Source: a virus. From it: DNA of 64,000 bases. The notes beneath the pieces were generated by a model that was not told the origin of the DNA, did no database searches, and was given only the letters and a program-made list of their open reading frames with translations. Positions within the stretch are counted from its first letter, which is position 1. Every line of letters starts with the position of its first letter. Below are positions 55,952 through 64,000 of the stretch, piece after piece. The stretch is taken from positions 49,640 to 113,639 of IMG/VR virus record IMGVR_UViG_3300010885_026047. The stretch is one strand, 5' to 3'. A program made the translations under genes and the position numbers.

Positions 55952-57165
55952 TGGCAAGTATCAAAGAAGTTACATACCGTCCTGTAGATGAGCTTATAGA
56001 TAGTGTAAGAATAGACCTTCAGTCATACCAAAGCAATGGAGATATAGATGCAGCTAACCTTATAAAAGTAGCTCTACGGATAAACTACGAGCTTGGTTTA
56101 CGGATACACCAGCCAAAAGAGACTATGGTTGAGATTTGTAAGGGGAGAGCTGCTTTACCTGCAGACTTCTACCAGATGCTTATAGCTCTATCTTGTTATA
56201 ACTACAGGGTTGTATCTGAAGCTCCATGGAACGGGGATGTTATACTTGAAGAGTACTGCCCTCCCGGAACTGGTGGGTTTAAACCTTCTAACTGTCCCTG
56301 TTGGAAAGTCACTGCAGGTTCTAATGGTTACCAGACAAAGTATGTTGACTGTGCAGGTATAGAACATGCTATATACTTTCCTGAAGGTGTAACAAACCTA
56401 TGTGCTACTAGTATAGATACGGTAAACGGACATGGTGGTCCTACTACAGCAACTACATCTTCTTTCTGTTATCCGGGAACAAACGGTGTTTATGACTGTT
56501 CTCCGCAGACTTGTAACATCTGTTCTGTAGAACACTCCGGGAACTGTCCGGAACTTGTCGTAAACCCTTATCCACTGGGTAAGTGCAGAACTATCTGTAG
56601 TGGTACAGAACAACAAGCTACTATAAGGATGTTGGAGTACTGTTCTACACAAGTGTTCTGTTGGGAGACTTTTGAGAGACTCTGGATAGTTCCTAACGTA
56701 CAAGCAAGTGGTTTTTCTACAGGAGCTATACCTTTTAACGGAAACCCTAACACAGCTTCTATAAACGGCAGGTTCTTAGAACTACATCAACCTAACTGTA
56801 ACAAAGTCTATATCCAGTACCTGGGAGCTATGGAGGACGAGAGAGGTAACTTACTGGTACTTGACCATCCGACCATAAACTTCTACTATGAGTGGGCCTT
56901 AAAGCATTACATACTAGAACTTCTGTACTTAAACGGAGAAGCAGATATAGAACGTAGGTTAGCACATGCAGAGAAGCAGATGCAGGAGTATAAACTACAA
57001 GCTTTAAACATAGTAAATACTCCTAATATGAGAGATGTTCTGAACACTAACTATGTTCTGAAGAGTAACCATAACCGTCAGTATTACAACACACTTAGTA
57101 AATGGTTTGGCTATCTTGGATGGGGAGGGTGGAGTTCAGGGACGGACCCTTATAACGTACATTAG
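55951..57165 (+). CDS. Tail tubular / ring-like protein (404 aa)
   Basis: N-terminal helical part (DELIDSVRIDLQSYQSNGDI, AANLIKVALRINYELGLRIH) and a C-terminal part with KVYIQYLGAMEDERGNLLVL-DHPTINFYYEWALKHYILEL and a long helix, matching the conserved end of the crAss-like tail-tube/ring protein. In between lies a Cys-rich insertion (about 100-215, CPPGTG, NCPCW, CNICSVEHSGNC), another instance of the unusual Cys use in this virion. Directly upstream of the muzzle-like gene. Confidence 0.7.
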   Translation: MASIKEVTYRPVDELIDSVRIDLQSYQSNGDIDAANLIKVALRINYELGLRIHQPKETMVEICKGRAALPADFYQMLIALSCYNYRVVSEAPWNGDVILEEYCPPGTGGFKPSNCPCWKVTAGSNGYQTKYVDCAGIEHAIYFPEGVTNLCATSIDTVNGHGGPTTATTSSFCYPGTNGVYDCSPQTCNICSVEHSGNCPELVVNPYPLGKCRTICSGTEQQATIRMLEYCSTQVFCWETFERLWIVPNVQASGFSTGAIPFNGNPNTASINGRFLELHQPNCNKVYIQYLGAMEDERGNLLVLDHPTINFYYEWALKHYILELLYLNGEADIERRLAHAEKQMQEYKLQALNIVNTPNMRDVLNTNYVLKSNHNRQYYNTLSKWFGYLGWGGWSSGTDPYNVH

Positions 57166-57182
57166 TTTTAACTTATATATAA

Positions 57183-60100
57183 GTGGCAGATAACCAAGAA
57201 CAACAAGGTAGACCAGAAACTAACAACGAGTTTGGTAAGGGACTTAACAAAGACCTTATAGATACCTTCATGCCACCAGGGTCCTACTTCCACAGTCGGA
57301 ATGCTACTATATCTCTTCCTGATGGTAACACTGGTCCAGTTCTCCACACAGAACCAGCAAACATACTTGAGGTTGTTCTTCCTTATACTCTTATAGGTTC
57401 TATACAACTAGAAGGAGACCGGTGGATACTTTTTACTACTAACAACACTTATAGTGAGATAGGTCTGTATATAGAGACAACTGGTACTTACACAACTTTG
57501 TTAAACGATGTAGCTACTATAACTGCTACTACTGTTCCTCCTACATACGTACTACCTGCACCTTTGCCTTTACCTGGTCTGAACTTTAACACAGCTAACC
57601 TTATAACTGGTCAGGCACGTAGAAACTTTGACTGTGGTTTTGATGTTTACTGGTCTGATGGTGGGAGAAATCCTGATAGGATGATAGATACAGCTTATCT
57701 CTATCCTAACCCTTGGGTACAAGACTGTTCTACAGTAGCTGCTTGTACTACTTGTACAAACACAAACCTTATAGATACAAACGCTATAAGGATGTCTCCC
57801 CAGTTTACCATACCTTGTCTGAACTTGTCCAAGTCTACCAACTCCGGTTTACTTTTAAACGGTTCTTATCAGGTTTGTCTAAGGTTTGCTATAAACGGTA
57901 TAGCTTGTACAGACTTTGTAGCACAGTCTAACGTGATGAGTGTGTTCTCACATAACAACCAGGCAGGAGCACTAACTTTGAAACTATCCGGTATATCTGC
58001 AGAGACTACAGTTATCTTCCCTGAAGTGGAGATAGTTGTTGTATCTATGGTAAACTTTCAAGTACAGGCTAAAAGACTTGGTATCTACAACAGTGATCTG
58101 AGTACTATCCACATAGATAACTTAGCACAGGAACTTGTAAACATAGACCTGAAGTTACTACCTCTTTCTACTCCTATCATAGATAGTTGTGATGCTATGT
58201 ACGGAGTTTCAGACTATCTGGTAAAAGTTGGTGTGAGAGAGAAACCAGACTTTAACTATCAGTTACTTGCTAACCAGATACAAGTGTGGTGGGTATGCAT
58301 AGAGTATCCGGATATCTACTATCACAACGGTGGAAACAACGGATATCCCATGAACGTTGGCTATATGCGTGGAGAGGTCTATAGCTTGTATAACCGTTGG
58401 GACTACACTACTGGAGACAAAACTGCTTCTTATCATATACCTGGTCTACCTGGTGGAACTCCTGCTACAGTGTTTTTAGGAGCACCTCCCGGAGTAACTA
58501 TAAACGATGGTGGTACTATAGTAGCTTATGGACGTATGGCTGGATATAGTTCTGATATAACTTATCCGGATAACGAAGCAGATATCTGGGGACCTTTGTG
58601 TGGGCAACCTATCATGCACCACAAGTTTCCAGACCAGACTGACTCTGCAGTACTTACACACTATACTGCTAACGGCACTATCAGAGTCATGGGTTTGTTC
58701 CTGACAAACGTTTTAGCACCTACAGATAACACCGGAGCACTTTTACCAAACATACAAGGTTACGAGATACTTAGAGATGTGCGTAATGGTAACGAGTCTG
58801 TACTTGCTAAGGGTATGATCAACAACATGCGTACCTATACTGATAGTAGTGGAGAACAAGGTATCTTCCAGAACTATCCGTATAACGACTTGAGGCCTGA
58901 TCCATATCTTTCTGCAAGTGTTACAACAGTAAACCACGGAGCACCTGGAGAAGGTTTAGATCACTCTAACATGTTAACTGGTTACAGAACAGATATACTT
59001 TCTTTCCACTCTCCAGATACAGTCTTTCAACATCCATATCTCGGTAACGGCTCCCTAAAGATACTTATGGGTATGGCCGGTAGTACACATGGTAGGTTCC
59101 ACGAACCATATAAACATCCCTTGTTTAAAGTACTTACTAACTTTGATAGTTTACTTGCTGACTTTATATCTCTACTTGAAGTAGCTTTAAACGTAGCAAG
59201 TGCTGTTTCAGTTGCAGCTGGAGGAAACCCTCCTGAGTGGCAGTTTGCATCTACAGAAGCTTTACCTCTTACAGTACCTGTGTTTGTACCACCTGCCCCT
59301 TCTTTAGATATAGACGGAACAGATATAAACATAGCACTTAACTACGTTATAGCTGCTCTGAACATAGCCACTTTAGTACTCCTTAGTGCTATAGAGATAG
59401 CAGCTTTAAGAGAGCAGATACTTGTTATCATAAAAGGTCTTGTACCTGGCAGACAGTATGCTGCTCAGTACGATAGTTCAGGTTTCTACAACCTTCCACA
59501 GACAGGAGTTGGGTCATCAGGTGCTTCTTATACGATAAACGACTATAGCTATATCAAGAGTCAGTTACAGACTTTCCAGGACTTAACTGTTAACAACATC
59601 TACAGAAACGACTTTGTAGCACTTAGTCTTAACGGAGGACCTTCTCCTTTGACTGGAGATACTAGTAGGTTCTTGATAAGTGATGTTAGCAATAACCCTA
59701 ACTGGTTGAAGTACAACGGAGCACAGTGGTTAAGTCCTACACAGGGTCTTCCTGCAGGTTTAGGAGATGTAGTCTCTTACTACGCAGCTTATAACATAGA
59801 CCAACCTTCTCAGTATGGAGGTATAGGTACTTGTAAACAGGTTCCGATAGGTTGTATGCAACCGACTGTACCTATATCAGCTCCTGCAAGTTATACATCA
59901 GCTATACAGTTTGGTGGAGATACTTATATCAACAGATATACAGAGAAGAACCCTTTTATGTTCTTTAACGACTGGTTAGTAAATGCACCTGAAGACTTTA
60001 TCTATGACTACCGTAACTATGTGAACGTTCCATATCCGATGTTCTGGATAGACAATGATGTGATAAACTACACTTTGTTAGGACTTGCTTCAGACAACAG

Positions 60101-61868
60101 GCGTTTAGATGGTCCTATAAACTTAGCTATACCGTTCTTTCCTGGTATGAGTGGCAAACTCTTTTACGTAAACACTGGTTACTTCTACCTGTTCTGTAAT
60201 GGTGTAAGAGACTTCTATGTAGAGAGTTCTGTAAACGTTGGTTATCGTGACTGGGGAGAACTTATACAAGAACAGTACTATAACCCATACGGTCTAACAC
60301 AAGATATAGCACAGATCTTCAGGTCAGATATCATTAAAAGTGATCCTGTCTATAAGTATGACTACAGTCTGTCTGCAGATAAGTTCTTTAACCAGTACTT
60401 GTCATGGTCACAGTGTCTTGACAGAGACTATAACCCTGTACTTGCTTATAGTTGTTTTGCTTACTATCCAAGGCGTATAGCTTACTCCTTACCACAGGAA
60501 GAAGAACTACGTAAAGACAACTGGAAAGTGTTCTTACCAAATAACTACAAAGACTTCCCTACTAATGTCATAGCTATAAAAGATATCCATAAAACAGGAG
60601 CACTTATACTACTGGATGACCAGGCCCCTCTTAGTTGGATTGGTGTTGAGAGCATCCCGTCTAAAAGTGGTACAGACTTTACAGTAGGTACAGGTGTTTT
60701 GTTCAAACAACAGTTACAGTCTTTAACTAACGTAGATAACTCTTATCAGTACGGCAGTTGTCAGAACAAGTTATCAGTTATCTCTACACCTCATGGAGTT
60801 TTCTGGTGTTCCCGAAACACAGGTAAGATCTTTCACTACAAATCATCCCAGCTAGACGACATATCCCAGTATGGACTGAAGTATGACCTATCACTCTTCA
60901 TGCCATCACAACTGCTTAAACAGTTCCCACAATATCCGTTAGCAGATAATCCTGTAGCAGGTATAGGTATGCAGATGTTATATGACTCTATAAACGAGAT
61001 AGTATATATCTGTAAGAAAGACTACCAGGTAAAAAGTGAGTATATAAGATCTGTATATCTATCTGGTAATAACTTTTACTATAGCGGAGGACCTTCAAAA
61101 CTTCAGATAACCTTGGGAGATCCTTTGTACTTCACAGACTGTAGCTGGACTTTAAGTTATGACCCAAGAAAGAGACAGTTCATCAGTCATCATGATTGGG
61201 TTCCGGCTTTAAACATACCTGCAAAAACGCACTTCTTAACTACAGATACTGTATACGGACCAGGTAACACACTCTGGAGACATAACCAGGCTACTAACTT
61301 GTTTTGTACCTACTATGACCAGTCCTTTCCTTTTGAAGTCGGCTATCCTGTTATAACTGGAGTTAACGTGACCACCTTAGAGTCGATAGAGGTTTACCTT
61401 GAGAGTTATCTATATAACATAGACCAAGTAGATCGCTTTCAGCAATATGACGGGTTCTTTGACTACTGTGTTCTCTGGAACTCAGAGCAAGGTTCTCTGC
61501 CCATGTTGTTAACCTTAAAACCTCGGGATGACCCATATGCAGAGTTTAACTATCCTATCATAACTGCTGCTGGGGCTGAAGTGCTGTACACCAAACAAGA
61601 GCAGAAGTACAGACTGGGGATGTTACTGAAAGACTTTACAAACGACAGAGGACAGTTTACACTTGATACTGAGCAGTTCATGCAGACAAGTTCTAAGTGG
61701 TACGTTTGGGATATCAACCCGTTATATCTCGACTTTTTTAAAGACGTAACACAACTGAAGAAGATAAGACACTACAAGTCCCGTATCTTCCTGAGAAAGT
61801 TCAACCCAAGTAACATGAGCATGAGTATATACTTCACAAAACAGAAACTTTTAAACAGTCCAAGATAA
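57183..61868 (+). CDS. Muzzle / tail stabilisation-like protein (1561 aa)
   Basis: N-terminal FGKGLNKDLIDTFMPPGSYF followed by SRNATISL...GN...ANILEVVLPYTLIGSI and WILFTTNNTYSEIGLYI matches the start of crAss-like stabilisation (muzzle) proteins, in which this region folds as a beta propeller with the 'G-x-N-x-D ... P-x-x-Y-x-x-A/S-x-N ... SEIG' series. Length is normal for the large tail-tip protein. GTG start at 57183. Probably forms the distal end of a short tail. Internal hydrophobic helices (about 655-690 and 720-760) are notable: they may insert into or cross the host envelope during DNA delivery. Confidence 0.75.
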   Translation: MADNQEQQGRPETNNEFGKGLNKDLIDTFMPPGSYFHSRNATISLPDGNTGPVLHTEPANILEVVLPYTLIGSIQLEGDRWILFTTNNTYSEIGLYIETTGTYTTLLNDVATITATTVPPTYVLPAPLPLPGLNFNTANLITGQARRNFDCGFDVYWSDGGRNPDRMIDTAYLYPNPWVQDCSTVAACTTCTNTNLIDTNAIRMSPQFTIPCLNLSKSTNSGLLLNGSYQVCLRFAINGIACTDFVAQSNVMSVFSHNNQAGALTLKLSGISAETTVIFPEVEIVVVSMVNFQVQAKRLGIYNSDLSTIHIDNLAQELVNIDLKLLPLSTPIIDSCDAMYGVSDYLVKVGVREKPDFNYQLLANQIQVWWVCIEYPDIYYHNGGNNGYPMNVGYMRGEVYSLYNRWDYTTGDKTASYHIPGLPGGTPATVFLGAPPGVTINDGGTIVAYGRMAGYSSDITYPDNEADIWGPLCGQPIMHHKFPDQTDSAVLTHYTANGTIRVMGLFLTNVLAPTDNTGALLPNIQGYEILRDVRNGNESVLAKGMINNMRTYTDSSGEQGIFQNYPYNDLRPDPYLSASVTTVNHGAPGEGLDHSNMLTGYRTDILSFHSPDTVFQHPYLGNGSLKILMGMAGSTHGRFHEPYKHPLFKVLTNFDSLLADFISLLEVALNVASAVSVAAGGNPPEWQFASTEALPLTVPVFVPPAPSLDIDGTDINIALNYVIAALNIATLVLLSAIEIAALREQILVIIKGLVPGRQYAAQYDSSGFYNLPQTGVGSSGASYTINDYSYIKSQLQTFQDLTVNNIYRNDFVALSLNGGPSPLTGDTSRFLISDVSNNPNWLKYNGAQWLSPTQGLPAGLGDVVSYYAAYNIDQPSQYGGIGTCKQVPIGCMQPTVPISAPASYTSAIQFGGDTYINRYTEKNPFMFFNDWLVNAPEDFIYDYRNYVNVPYPMFWIDNDVINYTLLGLASDNRRLDGPINLAIPFFPGMSGKLFYVNTGYFYLFCNGVRDFYVESSVNVGYRDWGELIQEQYYNPYGLTQDIAQIFRSDIIKSDPVYKYDYSLSADKFFNQYLSWSQCLDRDYNPVLAYSCFAYYPRRIAYSLPQEEELRKDNWKVFLPNNYKDFPTNVIAIKDIHKTGALILLDDQAPLSWIGVESIPSKSGTDFTVGTGVLFKQQLQSLTNVDNSYQYGSCQNKLSVISTPHGVFWCSRNTGKIFHYKSSQLDDISQYGLKYDLSLFMPSQLLKQFPQYPLADNPVAGIGMQMLYDSINEIVYICKKDYQVKSEYIRSVYLSGNNFYYSGGPSKLQITLGDPLYFTDCSWTLSYDPRKRQFISHHDWVPALNIPAKTHFLTTDTVYGPGNTLWRHNQATNLFCTYYDQSFPFEVGYPVITGVNVTTLESIEVYLESYLYNIDQVDRFQQYDGFFDYCVLWNSEQGSLPMLLTLKPRDDPYAEFNYPIITAAGAEVLYTKQEQKYRLGMLLKDFTNDRGQFTLDTEQFMQTSSKWYVWDINPLYLDFFKDVTQLKKIRHYKSRIFLRKFNPSNMSMSIYFTKQKLLNSPR

Positions 61869-62272
61869 TGACAGACATAAGACGTATACCCGGAACCGGA
61901 CTTACACCGGAGAAGATAGTAAGTACTTTGTTTAACTTTCACAACAAAGCGCACTTTTATCACTTACAGACAGATACTATAGGTAAGCACCTACTCTTAG
62001 ACGAGTTGTACAAAGCCCTGGTAGAGTTCAAAGATGAGATAGCAGAGTATCTGTTAGGAGTACAGGTTCCAAAACGTTTTGGACCTCTTACCATGGAACA
62101 GATACAACCTTATACAGATGCTAACATGTTAAGTTTTCTGAACGAAGGTTTTGACTTTTCTGTAGAACTCTGTGCTTATGCAGAGAAAAACAACGAAGAA
62201 GAGCTTTGTAACCTTAGTTCAGACTTACAAAAAGCGTTTAACAAAGCCAGACTTTTCACTACTTACAAGTAA
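61868..62272 (+). CDS. Ferritin-like helical protein (134 aa)
   Basis: Helical, with FNFHNKAHFYHLQTDTIGKH at about 20-40 and a following LDELYKALVEFKDEIAEYLL; this is the spacing of Dps/ferritin-like phage proteins (DUF5856-like) that have H/E pairs in a four-helix bundle. It overlaps the muzzle stop by one base. Possibly virion-associated; iron binding is not shown. Confidence 0.6.
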   Translation: MTDIRRIPGTGLTPEKIVSTLFNFHNKAHFYHLQTDTIGKHLLLDELYKALVEFKDEIAEYLLGVQVPKRFGPLTMEQIQPYTDANMLSFLNEGFDFSVELCAYAEKNNEEELCNLSSDLQKAFNKARLFTTYK

Positions 62273-62284
62273 AAACCTGTAACT

Positions 62285-62398
62285 TTGAAGATAGAGATAT
62301 GGTATATAGATCAAAGCAAGATAACTATAGAAGAAACTATAGATATCTGGTATGACTTACAACCGGATATGATGTTTTACGAAGAAGCTTATAACTGA
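62285..62398 (+). CDS. Possible small acidic peptide, TTG start (37 aa)
   Basis: Frame TTG-initiated, LKIEIWYIDQSKITIEETID ... EEAYN, ending in TGATG overlap with the following gene. Acidic with alternating hydrophobic residues. The coupling overlap is the main support; the start codon is weak. Confidence 0.4.
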   Translation: MKIEIWYIDQSKITIEETIDIWYDLQPDMMFYEEAYN

Positions 62399-64000
62399 TG
62401 AAGAAAAAGAACAGATATCAACAGGGTGGTTTATGGAACACTGATAAAAAGGGTTTCGTAGACAGTGTGTTTAACGCAAACAGTTCCAAGAACTTTGTAA
62501 AGCGTTATCAGAACCCTAGTGCTTATCCGGTTATAAACAACCCTGACGGAAGTTACTCTACACATCGGATGGCAAATGATGGAAATCGTGTATATCCTAC
62601 TATAGTACAAGATAAGTCTGGTAAGTTGATAAACTATGGAAACAACGATAATGCTTGGAACTACGCAGATAGCACTGGAGAGTACATAAACTTTGCAACT
62701 CCTGAACAAGCTAACTGGTTTGCTTCTTCTAAAGATAACACAAGTGGTTACAAGATGGGTACACAGAAGAAACAGCAGGGAGGATACGGTCCTCGAAAAG
62801 ATAAACAAAATATAATACCTGGACAACCTCCAGTACCAACTAGAAAAAATGGTGGTTGGTTAGATCAGTATCAAGATGGTGGACCTGTAGAGATGCAGAG
62901 TGGTGGCAGAGCACCTATCTATGTAACTGATCCGCATGATCCTAGGTTACAGGCATATCAGGATAGTCTATCTACTTACAATGCTATACCAGTCTTTAAT
63001 CAAGGGTTAAGAGACATTTTATCAAAGAATCCTTTTCCTGATGTATATAAGATAGAACTTAATGCTTTGATGGATAAAGTTCCGTATAATTCTGATCTTG
63101 TCAGAAGGGGAAATTGGATAGGAAAAACACAACAGGTAAATGGTTATCATCGTGATGTTTTTGAACAAATAGCTACTAATCCTGTACAACCAGTGGTATA
63201 TCAACCACAAAAACTTGTAAACAAACCAAAACCAAGACCAAAAACTCAAATACAATCACTATCTATATCAGACCCAAAACTATTACCTGTAACCAGACGA
63301 GAACCACAACCAGAACAAATCAATATCAATGATCTAAACCCAAATGAGGAACAATGGTTATTTCCACAGACTACTCCTTTCAGACCAGCAGGGTTCTACA
63401 AGAAGAGTATGATACCCGGAGGAGAACCAGTACCAACTAGAAAAAATGGTGGTTGGTTAGATCAATATCAGAAGGGAGGATATATACCAAAGGCTCAGTA
63501 TGGTAGGGCAACAGGAAGTCCTTCAATGGATAGTGTTCAACATCAAGCTGGTAATATGATGGATTTTGAATCCAGAAAAGGTTCTCCTGTAGGTACAGGA
63601 TTAAGTAACTGGGGCTATAATCAATCCCAAATGCCTTATAACCAAGTACCTTCTAATTGGACACAGCCTCAGACAAAAGACCAGGCTGTTGATTTGTACA
63701 TGAAGGAGATAGGCAATAGTGGTAAATTAGACTACTATCCATCAGCTATGGAAAAAGGAGAAGCTGGAGATTTCTTGTATAACACAGGGAGAGATCCAAG
63801 AGTATACATGCTTGATCAGTATCTAAAGTCTAAAGGACAAGCAGGTATTCCTAATAGAGGTTCTTATAATGTAGACACTAAGTCACCACAATGGACTTCT
63901 GATTTGCAAAACTCTTTAGACCAGCAATGGAATCAGCATCAAGGTGATATAATGAATTTGCCTACAAATAATAGAAGAATATTATTAAATAAAGGTAGAG
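62398..64000 (+). CDS. Large Gln/Gly-rich virion protein, partial (runs off right edge)
   Basis: 534 codons open to the window end, no stop. Carries repeated short [K/Q]-x-G-G motifs: RYQQGG near the start, KQQGGYGPRK, and two copies of PVPTRKNGGWLDQYQ at 145 and 344, each followed by x-GG. Middle is Pro/Gln/Lys-rich (about 270-330, VYQPQKLVNKPKPRPKTQ). From about 400 a globular part starts (KDQAVDLYMKEIGNSGKLDY, GDFLYNTGRDPRVYMLDQYL). Such K-N-G-G-W-L-D-x-Y-Q motifs recur in large proteins of Bacteroidota phages. AT-rich codons, including ATT, mark it as different from its neighbours. Confidence 0.7.
   Translation, partial: MKKKNRYQQGGLWNTDKKGFVDSVFNANSSKNFVKRYQNPSAYPVINNPDGSYSTHRMANDGNRVYPTIVQDKSGKLINYGNNDNAWNYADSTGEYINFATPEQANWFASSKDNTSGYKMGTQKKQQGGYGPRKDKQNIIPGQPPVPTRKNGGWLDQYQDGGPVEMQSGGRAPIYVTDPHDPRLQAYQDSLSTYNAIPVFNQGLRDILSKNPFPDVYKIELNALMDKVPYNSDLVRRGNWIGKTQQVNGYHRDVFEQIATNPVQPVVYQPQKLVNKPKPRPKTQIQSLSISDPKLLPVTRREPQPEQININDLNPNEEQWLFPQTTPFRPAGFYKKSMIPGGEPVPTRKNGGWLDQYQKGGYIPKAQYGRATGSPSMDSVQHQAGNMMDFESRKGSPVGTGLSNWGYNQSQMPYNQVPSNWTQPQTKDQAVDLYMKEIGNSGKLDYYPSAMEKGEAGDFLYNTGRDPRVYMLDQYLKSKGQAGIPNRGSYNVDTKSPQWTSDLQNSLDQQWNQHQGDIMNLPTNNRRILLNKGR
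62830..62867 (+). repeat. 38-base direct repeat, copy 1
   Basis: CCAGTACCAACTAGAAAAAA and the following 18 bases are identical to 63427-63464; encodes the first PVPTRKNGGWLDQ motif. In frame, 597 bases (199 codons) apart. Confidence 0.85.
63427..63464 (+). repeat. 38-base direct repeat, copy 2
   Basis: Identical to 62830-62867; encodes the second motif copy, followed by a Q-Y-Q-K-G-G ending where the first has Q-Y-Q-D-G-G. Confidence 0.85.

Noticed and set aside
1-64000. Lysogeny functions, CRISPR array or insertion sequences
   Set aside because: No integrase, excisionase, CI-like repressor, regularly spaced repeats or transposase seen; the RepL-like gene alone is not evidence of a plasmid-like prophage.

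Overview
The window looks like 64 kb of a large, strictly lytic-looking tailed phage of a Bacteroidota host. The evidence is: promoters of the Bacteroidota type (TTTG, 20 bases, TAnnTTTG) with almost no purine-rich ribosome binding sites; a phage-type family B DNA polymerase; a complete terminase, portal, scaffold and capsid block; and a short-tail block whose 1561-residue muzzle/stabilisation-like protein and preceding ring-like protein resemble those of crAss-like (Crassvirales) podoviruses. I see no integrase, tRNA gene, CRISPR array or reverse transcriptase.

Layout. (1) 1-9.4 kb, minus strand: early/replication side. It starts with a DNA polymerase cut by the left edge, followed by about twenty small genes. 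These include an OB-fold plus J-domain fusion and a RepL-like winged-helix protein whose promoter is covered by TGTCA-N6-TGACA sites. The apparently empty 6.6-8.0 kb stretch holds several minus-strand genes of 43-56 residues. (2) 9.5-11.2 kb: a switch region with divergent genes, a membrane-anchored PD-(D/E)XK/Vsr-like nuclease and small membrane proteins. (3) 11.3-18.5 kb, plus: a 1030-residue fibre, a GroES-like co-chaperonin, small conserved phage proteins and a RecB-family nuclease. (4) 18.5-31.9 kb, plus: a glycan island with glycosyltransferases of several families (GT4-like, GT2, GT7-like, GT25, GT11), UDP-sugar dehydrogenase, GDP-mannose 3,5-epimerase, NAD synthetase and several SAM methyltransferases. 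(5) 32-45.6 kb: TerL, portal, scaffold, major capsid protein and head proteins. (6) 45.7-47.0 kb: holin/spanin-like membrane genes; no endolysin was seen. (7) 47.6-62.3 kb: tail, Cys-rich and FN3-containing virion proteins, ring proteins and muzzle. (8) 62.4 kb to the right edge: the start of a large repeat-bearing virion protein.

Four freestanding homing-type endonucleases of different families (GIY-YIG, LAGLIDADG, two HNH types) sit between structural genes. The glycan island lies inside the late transcription unit directly upstream of the terminase, so its products should be made together with virions; modification of virion proteins or of the host surface late in infection is the simplest reading (inference). 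The most striking single observation is that about 53 residues of the portal protein reappear, ungapped and about 45% identical, as an insertion inside the GDP-mannose epimerase.

Genes mostly use Ile ATA/ATC and Asn AAC and avoid ATT. A few segments (end of the fibre, the 24.5-25.3 kb methyltransferase, the right-edge gene, 8.8-9.4 kb) break this rule and look recently exchanged.
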